Shown here in pieces: positions 50,362 through 58,515 of a DNA stretch of 64,000 nt. Under the pieces are notes generated by a model, which worked only from the letters and a program-made list of their open reading frames with translations, ran no database searches and was not told the origin of the DNA. The translations under genes were made by a program, and so were the position numbers. This DNA comes from Luteolibacter luteus. Lineage in GTDB: Bacteria > Verrucomicrobiota > Verrucomicrobiia > Verrucomicrobiales > Akkermansiaceae. The DNA is taken from NCBI RefSeq assembly GCF_012913485.1, contig NZ_CP051774.1, forward strand, positions 5,642,001 through 5,706,000, read 5' to 3'. Position 1 is the first letter of the stretch; each line of letters opens with the position of its first letter.

Positions 50362-50387
50362 TTTTTGTGTCGATCAATCTATAAATC
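50362..50387. promoter_or_regulatory. Direct repeat 1, probable TetR operator overlapping the tetR -10
   Basis: TTTTTGTGTCGA, then TCAATCT, then ATAAATC. The same pattern (12 and 7 identical bases around a variable 7-base core) recurs at 50419-50444. It covers the tetR -10, TATAGA on the minus strand (50378-50383), which lies 17 bases from -35 TTGCCG (complement of 50401-50406). It ends 8 bases from the tetR ATG. Confidence 0.7.
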
Positions 50388-50389
50388 GG

Positions 50390-50417
50390 TTGACGGGCTC
50401 CGGCAAGCGGATATGAA
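50390..50417 (+). promoter_or_regulatory. SDR promoter
   Basis: TTGACG (50390-50395), 16-base spacer and TATGAA (50412-50417), a sigma-70-like promoter reading toward the SDR gene. It faces the tetR promoter and overlaps it, so the two compete or are jointly blocked. Predicted transcription start is near 50424, giving a leader of roughly 20 bases without a visible Shine-Dalgarno. Confidence 0.6.
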
Positions 50418-50418
50418 C

Positions 50419-50444
50419 TTTTTGTGTCGAACGTTACATAAATC
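50419..50444. promoter_or_regulatory. Direct repeat 2, probable TetR operator at the SDR start
   Basis: TTTTTGTGTCGA, then ACGTTAC, then ATAAATC; same as the repeat at 50362-50387 apart from the core. It spans the predicted transcription start and ends 2 bases before the SDR ATG. Spacing between the repeats is 57 bases, about five and a half helical turns, compatible with two TetR dimers. Confidence 0.7.
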
Positions 50445-50446
50445 TT

Positions 50447-51187
50447 ATGAGCACACTGAAAGGCAAACGGGCATTGGTGACGGGAGCGAGCCGTGGCATC
50501 GGCGCGGCGATCGCGAAAGCGTTGGCGGCGGAAGGTGCAAGCGTGGCGATCACCTACGAGCGCTCGGCCGAGAAGGCCGGGGAAGTGGTGAAGGAGATCG
50601 AGGCAGCCGGTGGCAAGGCGGTGGCCTTCGCGGCGAACAGTGCGGATCCGCAGGCGGTCCGGGACTCGATCTCGCAGACGGTGGAGAAACTCGGCGGTTT
50701 GGATATCCTGGTGAACAACGCGGGGATCGCGCGCCAAGGCAGCTTCGAGGAGATCTCGCTGGAAGACATCGATGCGCTGTTGAACGTGAATGTGAGGGGC
50801 GTGATCCTGGCGAGCCAGGCGGCGATCCCTCATCTTTCCAACGGCGGCCGGATCATCAGCATCGGCAGCGGCTTGGGCGAGCGAGTTCCTTTTGGGGGGG
50901 TGACGGTTTACTCCGCGACGAAGTCCGCGCTGCGTTCTCTAACAGCAGGCCTGTCCCGCGAACTGGGATCGCGCGGGATCACGGTGAACCTGGTGCAGCC
51001 GGGATCGACGGATACAGACATGAATCCGGCCGACGGTGAGGGTGCCGCGGCGCAGAAGAGCGCGATGTCGCTGGGGCAATATGGAACGCCCGAGGACATC
51101 GCGGCGGCTGTGGTTTTCCTCGCGGGGCCGGGAGGCAAGCAGATCACCGGCACGACGATCACGGTGGATGGTGGGGCGATCGCCTGA
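50447..51187 (+). CDS. Short-chain dehydrogenase/reductase (FabG-like)
   Basis: 246 residues. Rossmann motif GASRGIGAAIAKALA (residues 13-27), NNAGIA, catalytic Ser with YSATK (YxxxK) and a terminal GTTITVDGGAIA. SDR enzymes use NAD(P)H to reduce carbonyls; the pattern resembles 3-oxoacyl-ACP reductase and also xenobiotic-responsive SDRs under TetR control. The divergent TetR makes an inducible detoxification role plausible. A strong terminator follows. Confidence 0.9.
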   Translation: MSTLKGKRALVTGASRGIGAAIAKALAAEGASVAITYERSAEKAGEVVKEIEAAGGKAVAFAANSADPQAVRDSISQTVEKLGGLDILVNNAGIARQGSFEEISLEDIDALLNVNVRGVILASQAAIPHLSNGGRIISIGSGLGERVPFGGVTVYSATKSALRSLTAGLSRELGSRGITVNLVQPGSTDTDMNPADGEGAAAQKSAMSLGQYGTPEDIAAAVVFLAGPGGKQITGTTITVDGGAIA

Positions 51188-51215
51188 GTCTGCTAGACGA
51201 ATGGATTTTTCCGAG

Positions 51216-51252
51216 GGCCGGTCTTCCCTGTTAGGGGAGGGTCGGCCTTTTT
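51216..51252 (+). terminator. Rho-independent terminator after the SDR gene
   Basis: GGCCGGTCTTCCCT (51216-51229) pairs with AGGGGAGGGTCGGCC (51233-51247) including three G-U pairs, followed by five Ts (51248-51252). It is 28 bases past the stop. Confidence 0.8.
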
Positions 51253-51298
51253 GTAGTGGCATGCGGGCTGGAGAGCGAGCCGGTGCAAGAGGTTCCGG

Positions 51299-51754
51299 AT
51301 GACAAAGGGGTTTGCGAAGCGGGGAGGCGGAGATGGCAAGCGGGGGCATGTAACCTCCAATATCTTTCAGAGCTTCCCCGTGCCGCCAGCAACCCAGCGC
51401 GGCGTTACCGCCATTGCGACAGATTATGATCACAATCTCGCGCTCAAGCTGGATGACAGCGTGGGTGATGTGGGGTTATTCCAACGGCGTCCAGGTGCCG
51501 TAGAGGCGAAGCGTGGTGTCGCCCAAATTGCGGCAAGCCCGGAAGGCAACGTGACCTACTACCGCTTGGGCTTGCCCGGAGATCTGGATAAAGATGGCCT
51601 CAGCGACGCTGCCGAAACCCAAACGGCGGCGCTGGGTTTTGATCCTCTGCTGAGCCAGCCGACACCTGTGGCCGCCCTTCGTGGAGCGGGGGACATCGAA
51701 TTCGAGTTCAGTCCTCCGGATCCGACGGCGTTTTTCCGGATCGAAGTGGACTGA
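51299..51754 (+). pseudogene. Remnant of an RCC1-repeat secreted protein
   Basis: A 151-codon frame without signal peptide. Its start looks like out-of-phase or decayed sequence, but residues 27-60 read like a decayed RCC1 unit (VPPATQRGVTAIATDYDHNLALKL), followed by KRGVAQIAAS. The end has a Ca-binding-like DLDKDGLSDAAETQTAALGFDP. Full-length verrucomicrobial homologues would have many RCC1 units; only about one and a half remain. It is best read as the 3' fragment of a lost gene. Confidence 0.55.
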
Positions 51755-51821
51755 AAGAGCGCCCTGCGAGAGCAAGCGCGGGGCGGATTTCGCGAAAATA
51801 CGCGTAGGAAATCGGGGGGGA

Positions 51822-53075
51822 ATGCCGTTTCCTTTCCGCGTGAGGTGGTTGTTGCTGATTCCGGCGCTGGTGCAGATGGCATCCGGTGAGGCCGACTTTT
51901 GGGACATGGCGCCGCTGCGCTATTCCGATACGAAGTCGCAGGATTCGATCGCGAAGCTAGCAGCTGACCTTGCGTCCGGAGCGCGGAAATTGGACGGCGT
52001 GAGGGGATTGGAGCGGCTGCGCTTCGTGCTGCGGGAGCTGAATGTGCCGGAGGAATCCCAAGCGCTGGTTTTCTCCAAGACGAGCCATCAGAACCACCTG
52101 ATCCACCCGAAGAACCCGCGGGCGCTCTATTTTTCGACGGAAGCCTACGTGGGCTATGTGCCGGGCGGAGCGATCGAACTGATCGTGGAGGATCCGGCGC
52201 TGGGTCCGGTTTTTTATGTGATCGATGATGACGATGCAGGAAAACCAGGGGTCCAGCGGGATACGAACCTGTGCATGTCCTGCCATGGGACCACGCGCAC
52301 CGAGGGTGTGCCGGGGATGCTGGTGCGATCCGTTTTTCCGAATCCGGATGGCCATCCGCTGCTGGCGAAGGGGACGACGCATGTGACGCATGAGACTCCG
52401 ATCCCGGAGCGTTGGGGCGGCTACTACATCACCGGCCGGAGCTCGTTGCCTCACCTGGGGAACTTCACCTACGACGAGCAGGACGAGAGCGACAACAAGC
52501 CGCGGATGAGCGAGCTGGCGGACCTCCGTGAGAAGATCGATGTCTCGAAGTACCTGCGTCCGACGAGCGACATCGTGGCGCTGATGGTGCTGGAGCACCA
52601 ATGCCAGATGCATAACCTGATGAATGCGGCATCGATGCAGTACCGGCGCTCGCATTATCTGGCCAAGGCGATCGACCCGAACGGAGATCCGGACCAAGGG
52701 AGTGCGGGCCGGGTGGCCGACGGGATGGCGGAGCGGATCGTGGCGTGGATGTTCTTCAAGGATGAAGCCGAGCTCGGCGACGGCGTGGAGGGGAACGAGG
52801 AATTCCAGAAGGCTTTCACCGCGCGCTTTCCGCGGACCGCGCGCGGGGATTCGCTGGCGGATTTCCAGCTTTATGACCGGCTGTTCAAGAACCGGTGCTC
52901 TTACATGATTTACTCGAAGACCTTTCGCGAGCTGCCACCGAGGGTGAAGTCCGCGGTGATCGCGAAAATGAAGGCGGCGCTGGCGGGCGAGGATCCGGGA
53001 TTTGATTGGCTGAAGGAATCCGAGCGGAAGCGGATTTCGGCGATCCTGGAAGAGACGCTGGAGGGGTGGAAGTAG
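51822..53075 (+). CDS. Exported single-heme (CxxCH) protein, function unknown
   Basis: 417 residues from ATG 51822, preceded by a seven-G run; the longer upstream frame overlaps the pseudogene. Signal peptide about 1-22. The only c-type heme motif is CMSCH at 151-155 (NLCMSCHGTTRTEG), followed by RWGGYYITGRSSLPHLGNF. The C-terminal half is helical with a YMIYSKTFRELPP region. It is larger than cytochromes c, and no partner redox gene is adjacent. No family was recognised. Confidence 0.7.
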   Translation: MPFPFRVRWLLLIPALVQMASGEADFWDMAPLRYSDTKSQDSIAKLAADLASGARKLDGVRGLERLRFVLRELNVPEESQALVFSKTSHQNHLIHPKNPRALYFSTEAYVGYVPGGAIELIVEDPALGPVFYVIDDDDAGKPGVQRDTNLCMSCHGTTRTEGVPGMLVRSVFPNPDGHPLLAKGTTHVTHETPIPERWGGYYITGRSSLPHLGNFTYDEQDESDNKPRMSELADLREKIDVSKYLRPTSDIVALMVLEHQCQMHNLMNAASMQYRRSHYLAKAIDPNGDPDQGSAGRVADGMAERIVAWMFFKDEAELGDGVEGNEEFQKAFTARFPRTARGDSLADFQLYDRLFKNRCSYMIYSKTFRELPPRVKSAVIAKMKAALAGEDPGFDWLKESERKRISAILEETLEGWK

Positions 53076-53208
53076 AAGGGGGCGCCGATCGAGGTCTGTG
53101 ATGACTACTGGTGTTCTAGTAGTTGTGGTGCCCTTGTACCATGGGGAATGGATTTCCCGTTGTAAGAGGAGATGAAGCCATTGCGGCGCGCTACTCTAGG
53201 AAAATGGA

Positions 53209-53273
53209 ACCGGCCGGACAGCGGGGAAGATGTGGTGGGGGAGTTCCACATCCTCCGGTCACTGCCGGCCGGT
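53209..53273. repeat. Long imperfect inverted repeat
   Basis: ACCGGCCGG (53209-53217) pairs with CCGGCCGGT (53265-53273). Inside, GATGTGG (53229-53235) pairs with CCACATC (53246-53252), giving arms of about 27 bases with a few mismatches and a 10-base loop. A T6 run follows on the plus strand at about 53291. It lies between the heme protein gene and the leftward secreted operon, so it could end both. Confidence 0.55.
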
Positions 53274-53320
53274 CCGGTCATACGGGGGGAATTTTTTGCA
53301 GGGGCAAACAGCGCTTCAGA

Positions 53321-54373
53321 TCATTTCATCTCGCTGTCATCGAGTCCGGTGAGCTGGGCTCGGATCTCAAGTTCCCGGTCGATGGAGAAGGTCACCCAAT
53401 CGAGGCGGGTCGAGTCGAAGGCGGTCTCGGTGATGAGTTCGATGGTGTAGGTGCCGTCCTTCTTGATGTATTCGTCGTAGTCCGAGATGGAGAAGTCCTG
53501 CGGGGTGATGCTGATGTTCTGGGTGTTCGGGTAGTCGAGCTCCCGGGCCATCAGGACTCCCTTGGTGCCGAGCACCTGCCGGCCTTCGTAGATCTGCAGA
53601 TAGGTACGGCTTTCCGGGTAGAGGTCCTTTACCTTGATGGTGAGTGTCGGGGCCTTGCTGCGGACCTTCTGGTCGTCCATAACGCCGCTGATCTCACCGC
53701 TGCTGACCGGCCAGACGTGCACATAAGCGCTGGCGATCTGGCTTTGGGTCAGGGCGCCATCAGCCAGAGCATGCACCACGAAGTGCTCCTGGCCCTTCGC
53801 CTTTGCGGCGACGCCATTGACGGCGGGCAGGCTGGTGGCACCGGAAGTCACGGTGGTGGTGCCATTTGCGGTGAGGTAGGTGCTGGACCTCGGCGTGCCG
53901 GAGGTCGCTTGTGCGGGGGTGATGGAATTCACCGTGCTGCCGAAGCTGGCGAGGTGCTGCTCCCAGAGCACCTTGGTGGCTGCGACCGGGATGTTGGCGC
54001 CGGAAAGGAGCCCGCTGACGGTGGTCTTTACGGAGAAGGGCTTGTCCGCACGGGTGCGGGGAGCGCCGGTCACCGGGTCCCGGTCCGGGTCCACGGTGGT
54101 GATCACGATATCGGCCTTCGGCAGGTAAGTTCCGACCACCTTCTGATCGAGCAGGTAGTCCTTTGCGGTGGCTTGCTCGATGGTCCAGAGCTGGAAGAGC
54201 GATCCGCCTTGCTCAAGCAGGAGCTGGGAGGCGGAGGAGCCTGTCGGGTTGACCGGCATGTTCCAAACCACTCCGGTGCCCTGCTGTGTCTGGCGGACGA
54301 AGTTGGTGAATCCTTCTCCCGCGGCGAAGGCGTGGGAGCAAAGGAGAGCGCCAAGGAGAAGGTGAAATTTCAT
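53321..54373 (-). CDS. Secreted protein of unknown function (third gene of a three-gene operon)
   Basis: 350 residues with a signal peptide (LLLGALLCSHAFAAG). The mature protein reads FVRQTQQGTGVVWNMPVNPTGSSASQLLLEQGG, then regions rich in Thr and Ser (SSTYLTANGTTTVTSGATSL), then a beta-rich end. No domain was recognised. It overlaps the preceding gene by 1 base, so it is translationally coupled. A long inverted repeat lies downstream. Confidence 0.75.
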   Translation of the reverse strand: MKFHLLLGALLCSHAFAAGEGFTNFVRQTQQGTGVVWNMPVNPTGSSASQLLLEQGGSLFQLWTIEQATAKDYLLDQKVVGTYLPKADIVITTVDPDRDPVTGAPRTRADKPFSVKTTVSGLLSGANIPVAATKVLWEQHLASFGSTVNSITPAQATSGTPRSSTYLTANGTTTVTSGATSLPAVNGVAAKAKGQEHFVVHALADGALTQSQIASAYVHVWPVSSGEISGVMDDQKVRSKAPTLTIKVKDLYPESRTYLQIYEGRQVLGTKGVLMARELDYPNTQNISITPQDFSISDYDEYIKKDGTYTIELITETAFDSTRLDWVTFSIDRELEIRAQLTGLDDSEMK

Positions 54374-54891
54374 TACTTGTTTGCAGTGACAGCAGCTTCG
54401 GAAAGGGCGGGGCGGACGGAGATCGGGCCGCCCTGATGGGTGGCGACGATGACCTTGGTCTGGGTGGTCCAGTATTCCTTGTGGTCTTCGTTGAGGGGCT
54501 TCTTGCCGGCGGCCTGCTCGAAGGAGATTTCCTCGGTGGAGATCCAGGCGCGGTTCGCGGCGAGGAACTCATTCCACGAGAGGAGGGTGCCGAGTGGCTT
54601 GGCTCCGACCCGCGGGGCCATCTGGGCGGGCACGTGAAGCACCGCGCCCTTTGGCACCAGGGTCCAATTCTTCCCGTCGTGAAGGATGTCGGACTGTTGG
54701 ATGATCGATTGCTCTCCCGCCCGCTCCACCTTCGCTTCCACGGTGGTGGAAGCTTGAGCCTTCTGGATCGAGGAAGCCGGAGAGACCTGCTGGCGCTGGG
54801 CCATTTCTTCCGGGGTCACCGGATCAGACATCGTGGGGGCAGCGATGGCGCCGCCGGACCATGCAAGAAGAAGGGCGATGGTGGATTTCAT
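54373..54891 (-). CDS. Secreted protein of unknown function (second gene of the operon)
   Basis: 172 residues with a signal peptide (IALLLAWSGGAIAAP). A Gln/Ser/Thr-rich N-terminal stretch is followed by the segment VLHVPAQMAPRVGAKPLGTLLSWNEFLAANRAW. No family was recognised. It overlaps the third gene by 1 base. The leader is C-rich (CCCCCCTCTCCCCCC upstream of the ATG) without a purine ribosome site, as is the leader of the first gene. Confidence 0.7.
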   Translation of the reverse strand: MKSTIALLLAWSGGAIAAPTMSDPVTPEEMAQRQQVSPASSIQKAQASTTVEAKVERAGEQSIIQQSDILHDGKNWTLVPKGAVLHVPAQMAPRVGAKPLGTLLSWNEFLAANRAWISTEEISFEQAAGKKPLNEDHKEYWTTQTKVIVATHQGGPISVRPALSEAAVTANK

Positions 54892-54921
54892 TTTTTCTGG
54901 GGGGAGAGGGGGGTAGAAAAA

Positions 54922-55635
54922 TCACTCGAAGGTCACGAGCACGACCAAGTCCTGAAGGTCGAAGCCCGAGTTACGGGTATCGGTCTGGCCAAGTTCCATG
55001 AGCATGATCACGTCACGATCCCCGATGGAGATCTTCTTGGTCGTGGTATTCATGTAGGGCTTCAGGAAGCTCTCGATGGAGAGGCCGTTCAAAGCGGGGA
55101 CAGTGCTCGGCACGCGGTCACCGTTCTTCAATAGCACGAGGTTGTCGGTGTCAGAGGCGGTGTTATAGAGCGAGAGCCACTTGTTATCTCGATAGCCGCG
55201 GCCACCGAAGTTGATGGAGTCGCCCTTCTTCACGTTCTGGGTCAGGACCACGGTGGAAGGAACCACGCTGGTCTGGACACCGTAGAAGACGCGGGACCAA
55301 GAGGCGTTGTTCTTGCTCCACATCACTTCGACGGGGAGGAACTTGGTGACGGATTCCTGGAAGGAAGCACCAAGCACGCGGACCTTCATCTTGAGGTCCT
55401 TCTTCGGCTTGATGATGTTCGGCGGGGTGATGTCGATCACTTCCGTGACCGGAGCCGGGTAGTTGATCGACCAGGCGAGCTGGGATTTCGTGCCAACGCG
55501 AAGCAGATCGCGGTCAACGGTGAGCGTTCCAGTAGGAACCATGTTTTCAGCAGCGTGGGAGCTCGTGACGGCAAGGAGGCAAGTAAGGATGCCAGCCATC
55601 AGTCGCCCACCGCGGTAACGCAGGGGGGATGTCAT
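54922..55635 (-). CDS. Secreted protein of unknown function (first gene of the operon)
   Basis: 237 residues with a signal peptide (LMAGILTCLLAVTSSHAAE); ATG 55635 chosen, ATG 55599 possible. The mature part is beta-rich with TLTVDRDLLRVGTKSQLAWSINYPAP, VEVMWSKNNASWSRVFYGV and a C-terminal MLMELGQTDTRNSGFDLQDLVVLVTFE. The first part has an Ig-like look. No family was recognised. It is separated by 30 bases from the second gene; the three form one leftward operon of exported proteins. Confidence 0.75.
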   Translation of the reverse strand: MTSPLRYRGGRLMAGILTCLLAVTSSHAAENMVPTGTLTVDRDLLRVGTKSQLAWSINYPAPVTEVIDITPPNIIKPKKDLKMKVRVLGASFQESVTKFLPVEVMWSKNNASWSRVFYGVQTSVVPSTVVLTQNVKKGDSINFGGRGYRDNKWLSLYNTASDTDNLVLLKNGDRVPSTVPALNGLSIESFLKPYMNTTTKKISIGDRDVIMLMELGQTDTRNSGFDLQDLVVLVTFE

Positions 55636-55938
55636 CGGGGGGATGTGGGGGTGGGATGAGACAGCAGAATCGGCGGGGGAGCCGATGTCGGAGCTGGGGG
55701 AGTGCCGACGGGGAAGATCAAAAGGCCGCGCCGCGCGAAATTCAAGAAGTCCGGGGCAATCTACGCGATCACGGAGGGACCGAAACCGGGGGTGTCGCCC
55801 GTTTGTTAGGGTGTGTTAGATCATTAAATGGGTGATTTAAGGAAATAAAAAGCCCCCGATGGAGCGCCGGGCTCGGCTTTCATCGGGGGCGGGGGATATT
55901 TTGGGAATCTTAACTAAGCTGTAAAGCGTAGCAACCGA
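55636..55938. other. Intergenic region upstream of the secreted operon
   Basis: About 303 bases. The cyclophilin terminator lies at 55852-55890. The operon promoter should be between 55636 and 55850 on the minus strand. A CCCCC-rich leader occurs directly before the first gene. Nothing else was recognised. Confidence 0.6.
55852..55890 (-). terminator. Terminator of the cyclophilin gene
   Basis: GCCCCCGATG (55852-55861) pairs perfectly with CATCGGGGGC (55881-55890), with an inner GAGC/GCTC helix. On the minus strand it is followed by TTTTTATTTCC. It ends 48 bases past the stop of the leftward gene at 55939. Confidence 0.85.
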
Positions 55939-56439
55939 TCACTGATCGAGGATGGAATTCCAGTGCTCTACATGGTCCTTCTGACCTTCCAGAAGCGCGG
56001 CAGAATCGTCGTGAATGGTGATGGACTTGATCTTGTCGCCTTGGGCGATCTTGTTGACCACATCCTGGCCCTTGGTGACTTCACCGAAGACGGCGTGCTT
56101 GCCATCGAGGTGAGGAGTGGGCAGGTGGGTGATGAAGAACTGGCTGCCGTTGGTGTTCGGGCCGGCATTGGCCATCGAGAACATGCCGGGCTTGGAGTGC
56201 TTCAGCGAGGAATCGATCTCATCTGCGAAGCGGTAGCCCGGGCCGCCGCGGCCGGTGCCGGTCGGATCCCCGCCCTGGATCATGAAATTCGAAATGACGC
56301 GGTGAAAGCTGACGCCATCGTAATAGCCGCGCTTGGCGAGGTTCAGGAAGTTCGCCGTGGTGATGGGGACCTTGGAGGTGAAGAGGGTGCCGTCGATGTC
56401 GCCCTTGTCAGTATGCAGCGTGATGCGGATGTCAGACAT
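55939..56439 (-). CDS. Cyclophilin-type peptidyl-prolyl cis-trans isomerase
   Basis: 166 residues without signal peptide, so cytosolic. Cyclophilin signatures are intact: [75 protein letters not shown]. Catalytic Arg in FHRV is present. It accelerates proline isomerisation. It matches the PpiB type in size. It has its own terminator. Confidence 0.93.
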   Translation of the reverse strand: MSDIRITLHTDKGDIDGTLFTSKVPITTANFLNLAKRGYYDGVSFHRVISNFMIQGGDPTGTGRGGPGYRFADEIDSSLKHSKPGMFSMANAGPNTNGSQFFITHLPTPHLDGKHAVFGEVTKGQDVVNKIAQGDKIKSITIHDDSAALLEGQKDHVEHWNSILDQ

Positions 56440-56538
56440 GGGGGAAGAGTCGGGAAGCCAGAGGCAAGAGACCAGAAGGAAATGCGGACTTTCCCGCAGG
56501 CGGGGAAGTGGTCCGGACGGGTCTCAAGTGATGGCCCC

Positions 56539-56748
56539 CTACTCGCCGTGGTGAAACCATAGTGTCACCAGCAAGGCGACGCCGACCCCCCACAACAGCC
56601 AAGGATTGCTGAAGAAGTAGGGGTAGATCATCAGCGCGAGGCCAATGGCGATGGGTTTCCATAGCTCCAGCTTGCGACCGTAGCTAAAGGCACCCCAGCC
56701 AATCGTGCCGAAGACGAAACCGGCGAGTATGGTGTAGCCGTTGAACAT
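56539..56748 (-). CDS. Small membrane protein
   Basis: 69 residues with two or three helices (ILAGFVFGTIGWGAFSYGRK, PIAIGLALMIYPYFF, LLWGVGVALLVTLWF). The YGRK/LALMIYPYFFSN pattern matches a widespread small family sometimes labelled 'amino acid transport protein' without evidence. The function is unknown. It lies 99 bases upstream of the cyclophilin gene. Confidence 0.7.
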   Translation of the reverse strand: MFNGYTILAGFVFGTIGWGAFSYGRKLELWKPIAIGLALMIYPYFFSNPWLLWGVGVALLVTLWFHHGE

Positions 56749-56814
56749 CTGCTCAGGTGAAACATCTCACGAATCCGGTGCCGGGACAAGTGCCCGGATT
56801 GGAAGCGTGGTCAC

Positions 56815-57657
56815 CTAGGAAAGCGGCAGCATGGCCAGAATTGTCTGTGGCGTGTTTCCAGCCGCCTTCAGATGGCGGATCGAGAGCGCCTCATTCCGCT
56901 TGGCGAGACGGACTCCGTTTCCGTCCAGAACGAGGGAATGATGGAGATAGAGGGGCTCCGGGAAGCCCAGGAGAGCTTGGAGCAGGCGGTGGACATGGGT
57001 GGCGAGCAGGAGATCCTCACCGCGTGTCACATGGGTGACGTCTTGAAACGCGTCGTCGGTGGTCACGGCGAGGTGGTAGGAGGTGCCGATGTCCTTCCGG
57101 GCCAAGACGACGTCTCCGAGCAGGCCGGGGTCGACGTGGTGGCGGCCGTGCTGCAGATCGTGGAAGGAAAGGGGGCCGGTTAGACCGGCGGCGAAAGAGA
57201 CATCGAGCCGCCAAGCGGGCTGGATGCCGTTGGCTATCCTGGCTTCCCGGTCCGCGAGCGGAAGGCGGCGGCAGGTGCCCGGATAGAGCGCGCCTTCGGG
57301 GCCGTGCGGGGCGTTGGTGATGCGTGCGACTTCCTCCTCGATTTCGCGGCGAGTGCAGAAGCAGGGGTAGACCGCCCCAATTTCCTTCAGGCGCTCCAAG
57401 ACGGCATCGTATGCTGCGGTGCGCGAGGATTGGCGGAGGGCGGCTCCATCCCATGCGAGGCCGAGCCAACGGAGGTCCTCCTCCATGGCATCGTAATACT
57501 CGGGGCGGGTACGGGTGTGGTCGATGTCCTCGAAGCGGAGGAGGAAGCGGCCTCCGTCCTGGCGGGCGAGGTCATGAGCGACCTTGGCTGCGTGCACGTG
57601 CCCAAGATGGAGATAGCCGGTCGGGCTCGGGGCGAATCGCGTGACAATCTCCGGCAT
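56815..57657 (-). CDS. gluQ: Glutamyl-Q tRNA(Asp) synthetase
   Basis: 280 residues from ATG 57657. Class I synthetase without anticodon-binding domain: RFAPSPTGYLHLGHVHAA (HIGH-type), FLLRFEDIDHTRT and NGVRLAKRNEALSI (KMSKS-like). Cysteines in PCFC and YPGTC fit the zinc site of GluQRS. The enzyme attaches glutamate to queuosine at position 34 of tRNA(Asp). It lacks the C-terminal helical domain of GltX, as expected. No queuosine gene is adjacent. Confidence 0.93.
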   Translation of the reverse strand: MPEIVTRFAPSPTGYLHLGHVHAAKVAHDLARQDGGRFLLRFEDIDHTRTRPEYYDAMEEDLRWLGLAWDGAALRQSSRTAAYDAVLERLKEIGAVYPCFCTRREIEEEVARITNAPHGPEGALYPGTCRRLPLADREARIANGIQPAWRLDVSFAAGLTGPLSFHDLQHGRHHVDPGLLGDVVLARKDIGTSYHLAVTTDDAFQDVTHVTRGEDLLLATHVHRLLQALLGFPEPLYLHHSLVLDGNGVRLAKRNEALSIRHLKAAGNTPQTILAMLPLS

Positions 57658-57928
57658 GCTTCGGGTGAGGCTGGAGGGGAGCTTGTGGGGTGAAGCAGCG
57701 ATGCGCAATCATCTGGAGGACATCGCTGGAGGGGTGGGGCTTTTTTGTTAACCGCGAGATCACGCGAAAGGGCGCGAAATTTAAAAGGCGAGAGCAGCGG
57801 GAGGAGACCTGTTCGGCTGCAAGGAGTTTCGCGTTTGGCCGAGGATGCCTGGCGTGCGGCCTGGTGAGGCAGCGTGACATTCGGATTTGATGCCCCTAGG
57901 GAATTCGCCGCCCGACACCCCGACTAAC

Positions 57929-58498
57929 ATGAAGACCCAATACTATACCGCCACCAGTCTGGATGGATTCATTGCCACCGAGGACGATTCCTTGGAATGG
58001 CTTTTCACGCTCGGTGAGTTGGGTGAGTCCAGCTATCCGGAATTCATCGCGGAAGTTGGTGCGCTGGCGATGGGATCCTCCACCTATGAGTGGATGCTGC
58101 GGAACGCCGACAAGGTGGCGGCTGAAACCGGATCCGCGTGGCCTTACACGCAGCCAGTCTGGGTTTTCAGCACACGCTCGCTGAGCCCGATCGAGGGAGC
58201 GGATGTCCGCTTTGTGCAAGGGGATGTGCGGGAAGTGCACGCTGCGATGGCCGGGGAGGCAGGCGGGAAAAACCTGTGGATCGTCGGTGGCGGCGATCTG
58301 GCTGGACAGTTTTATGATGCGGGGCTTTTGGACGAGATGATCGTGCAGGTGGGCTCGGTGACCCTTGGGCAGGGCAAGCCGCTGTTTCCACGCCGGGTTT
58401 TGAGCCCGACGTTGAAGCTGACCACGGTCCGCCAGATGGGGGCGGGCATGGTAGAGCTACGCTACGAGGTGAGCCGCGGTGACGAGAGCAAAGCCTGA
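57929..58498 (+). CDS. Dihydrofolate-reductase-like (RibD C-terminal type) protein
   Basis: 189 residues from ATG 57929; GTG/ATG further upstream lacks support. MKTQYYTATSLDGFIATEDDSLEWL and LWIVGGGDLAGQFYDAGLLDEM with PLFPRRVL are typical of the stand-alone RibD_C/DHFR-like family, which uses NADPH on small heterocycles. True folA features are incomplete, so trimethoprim-target function is not claimed. Its substrate is unknown. Confidence 0.85.
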   Translation: MKTQYYTATSLDGFIATEDDSLEWLFTLGELGESSYPEFIAEVGALAMGSSTYEWMLRNADKVAAETGSAWPYTQPVWVFSTRSLSPIEGADVRFVQGDVREVHAAMAGEAGGKNLWIVGGGDLAGQFYDAGLLDEMIVQVGSVTLGQGKPLFPRRVLSPTLKLTTVRQMGAGMVELRYEVSRGDESKA

Positions 58499-58515
58499 GG
58501 GAGTCTTTCCAAGAT

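Noticed and set aside
53123-54436. 437-codon plus-strand frame antisense to the secreted operon
   Set aside because: The leftward genes have signal peptides and tight overlap; the plus frame starts in the inverted-repeat region and has no motif.
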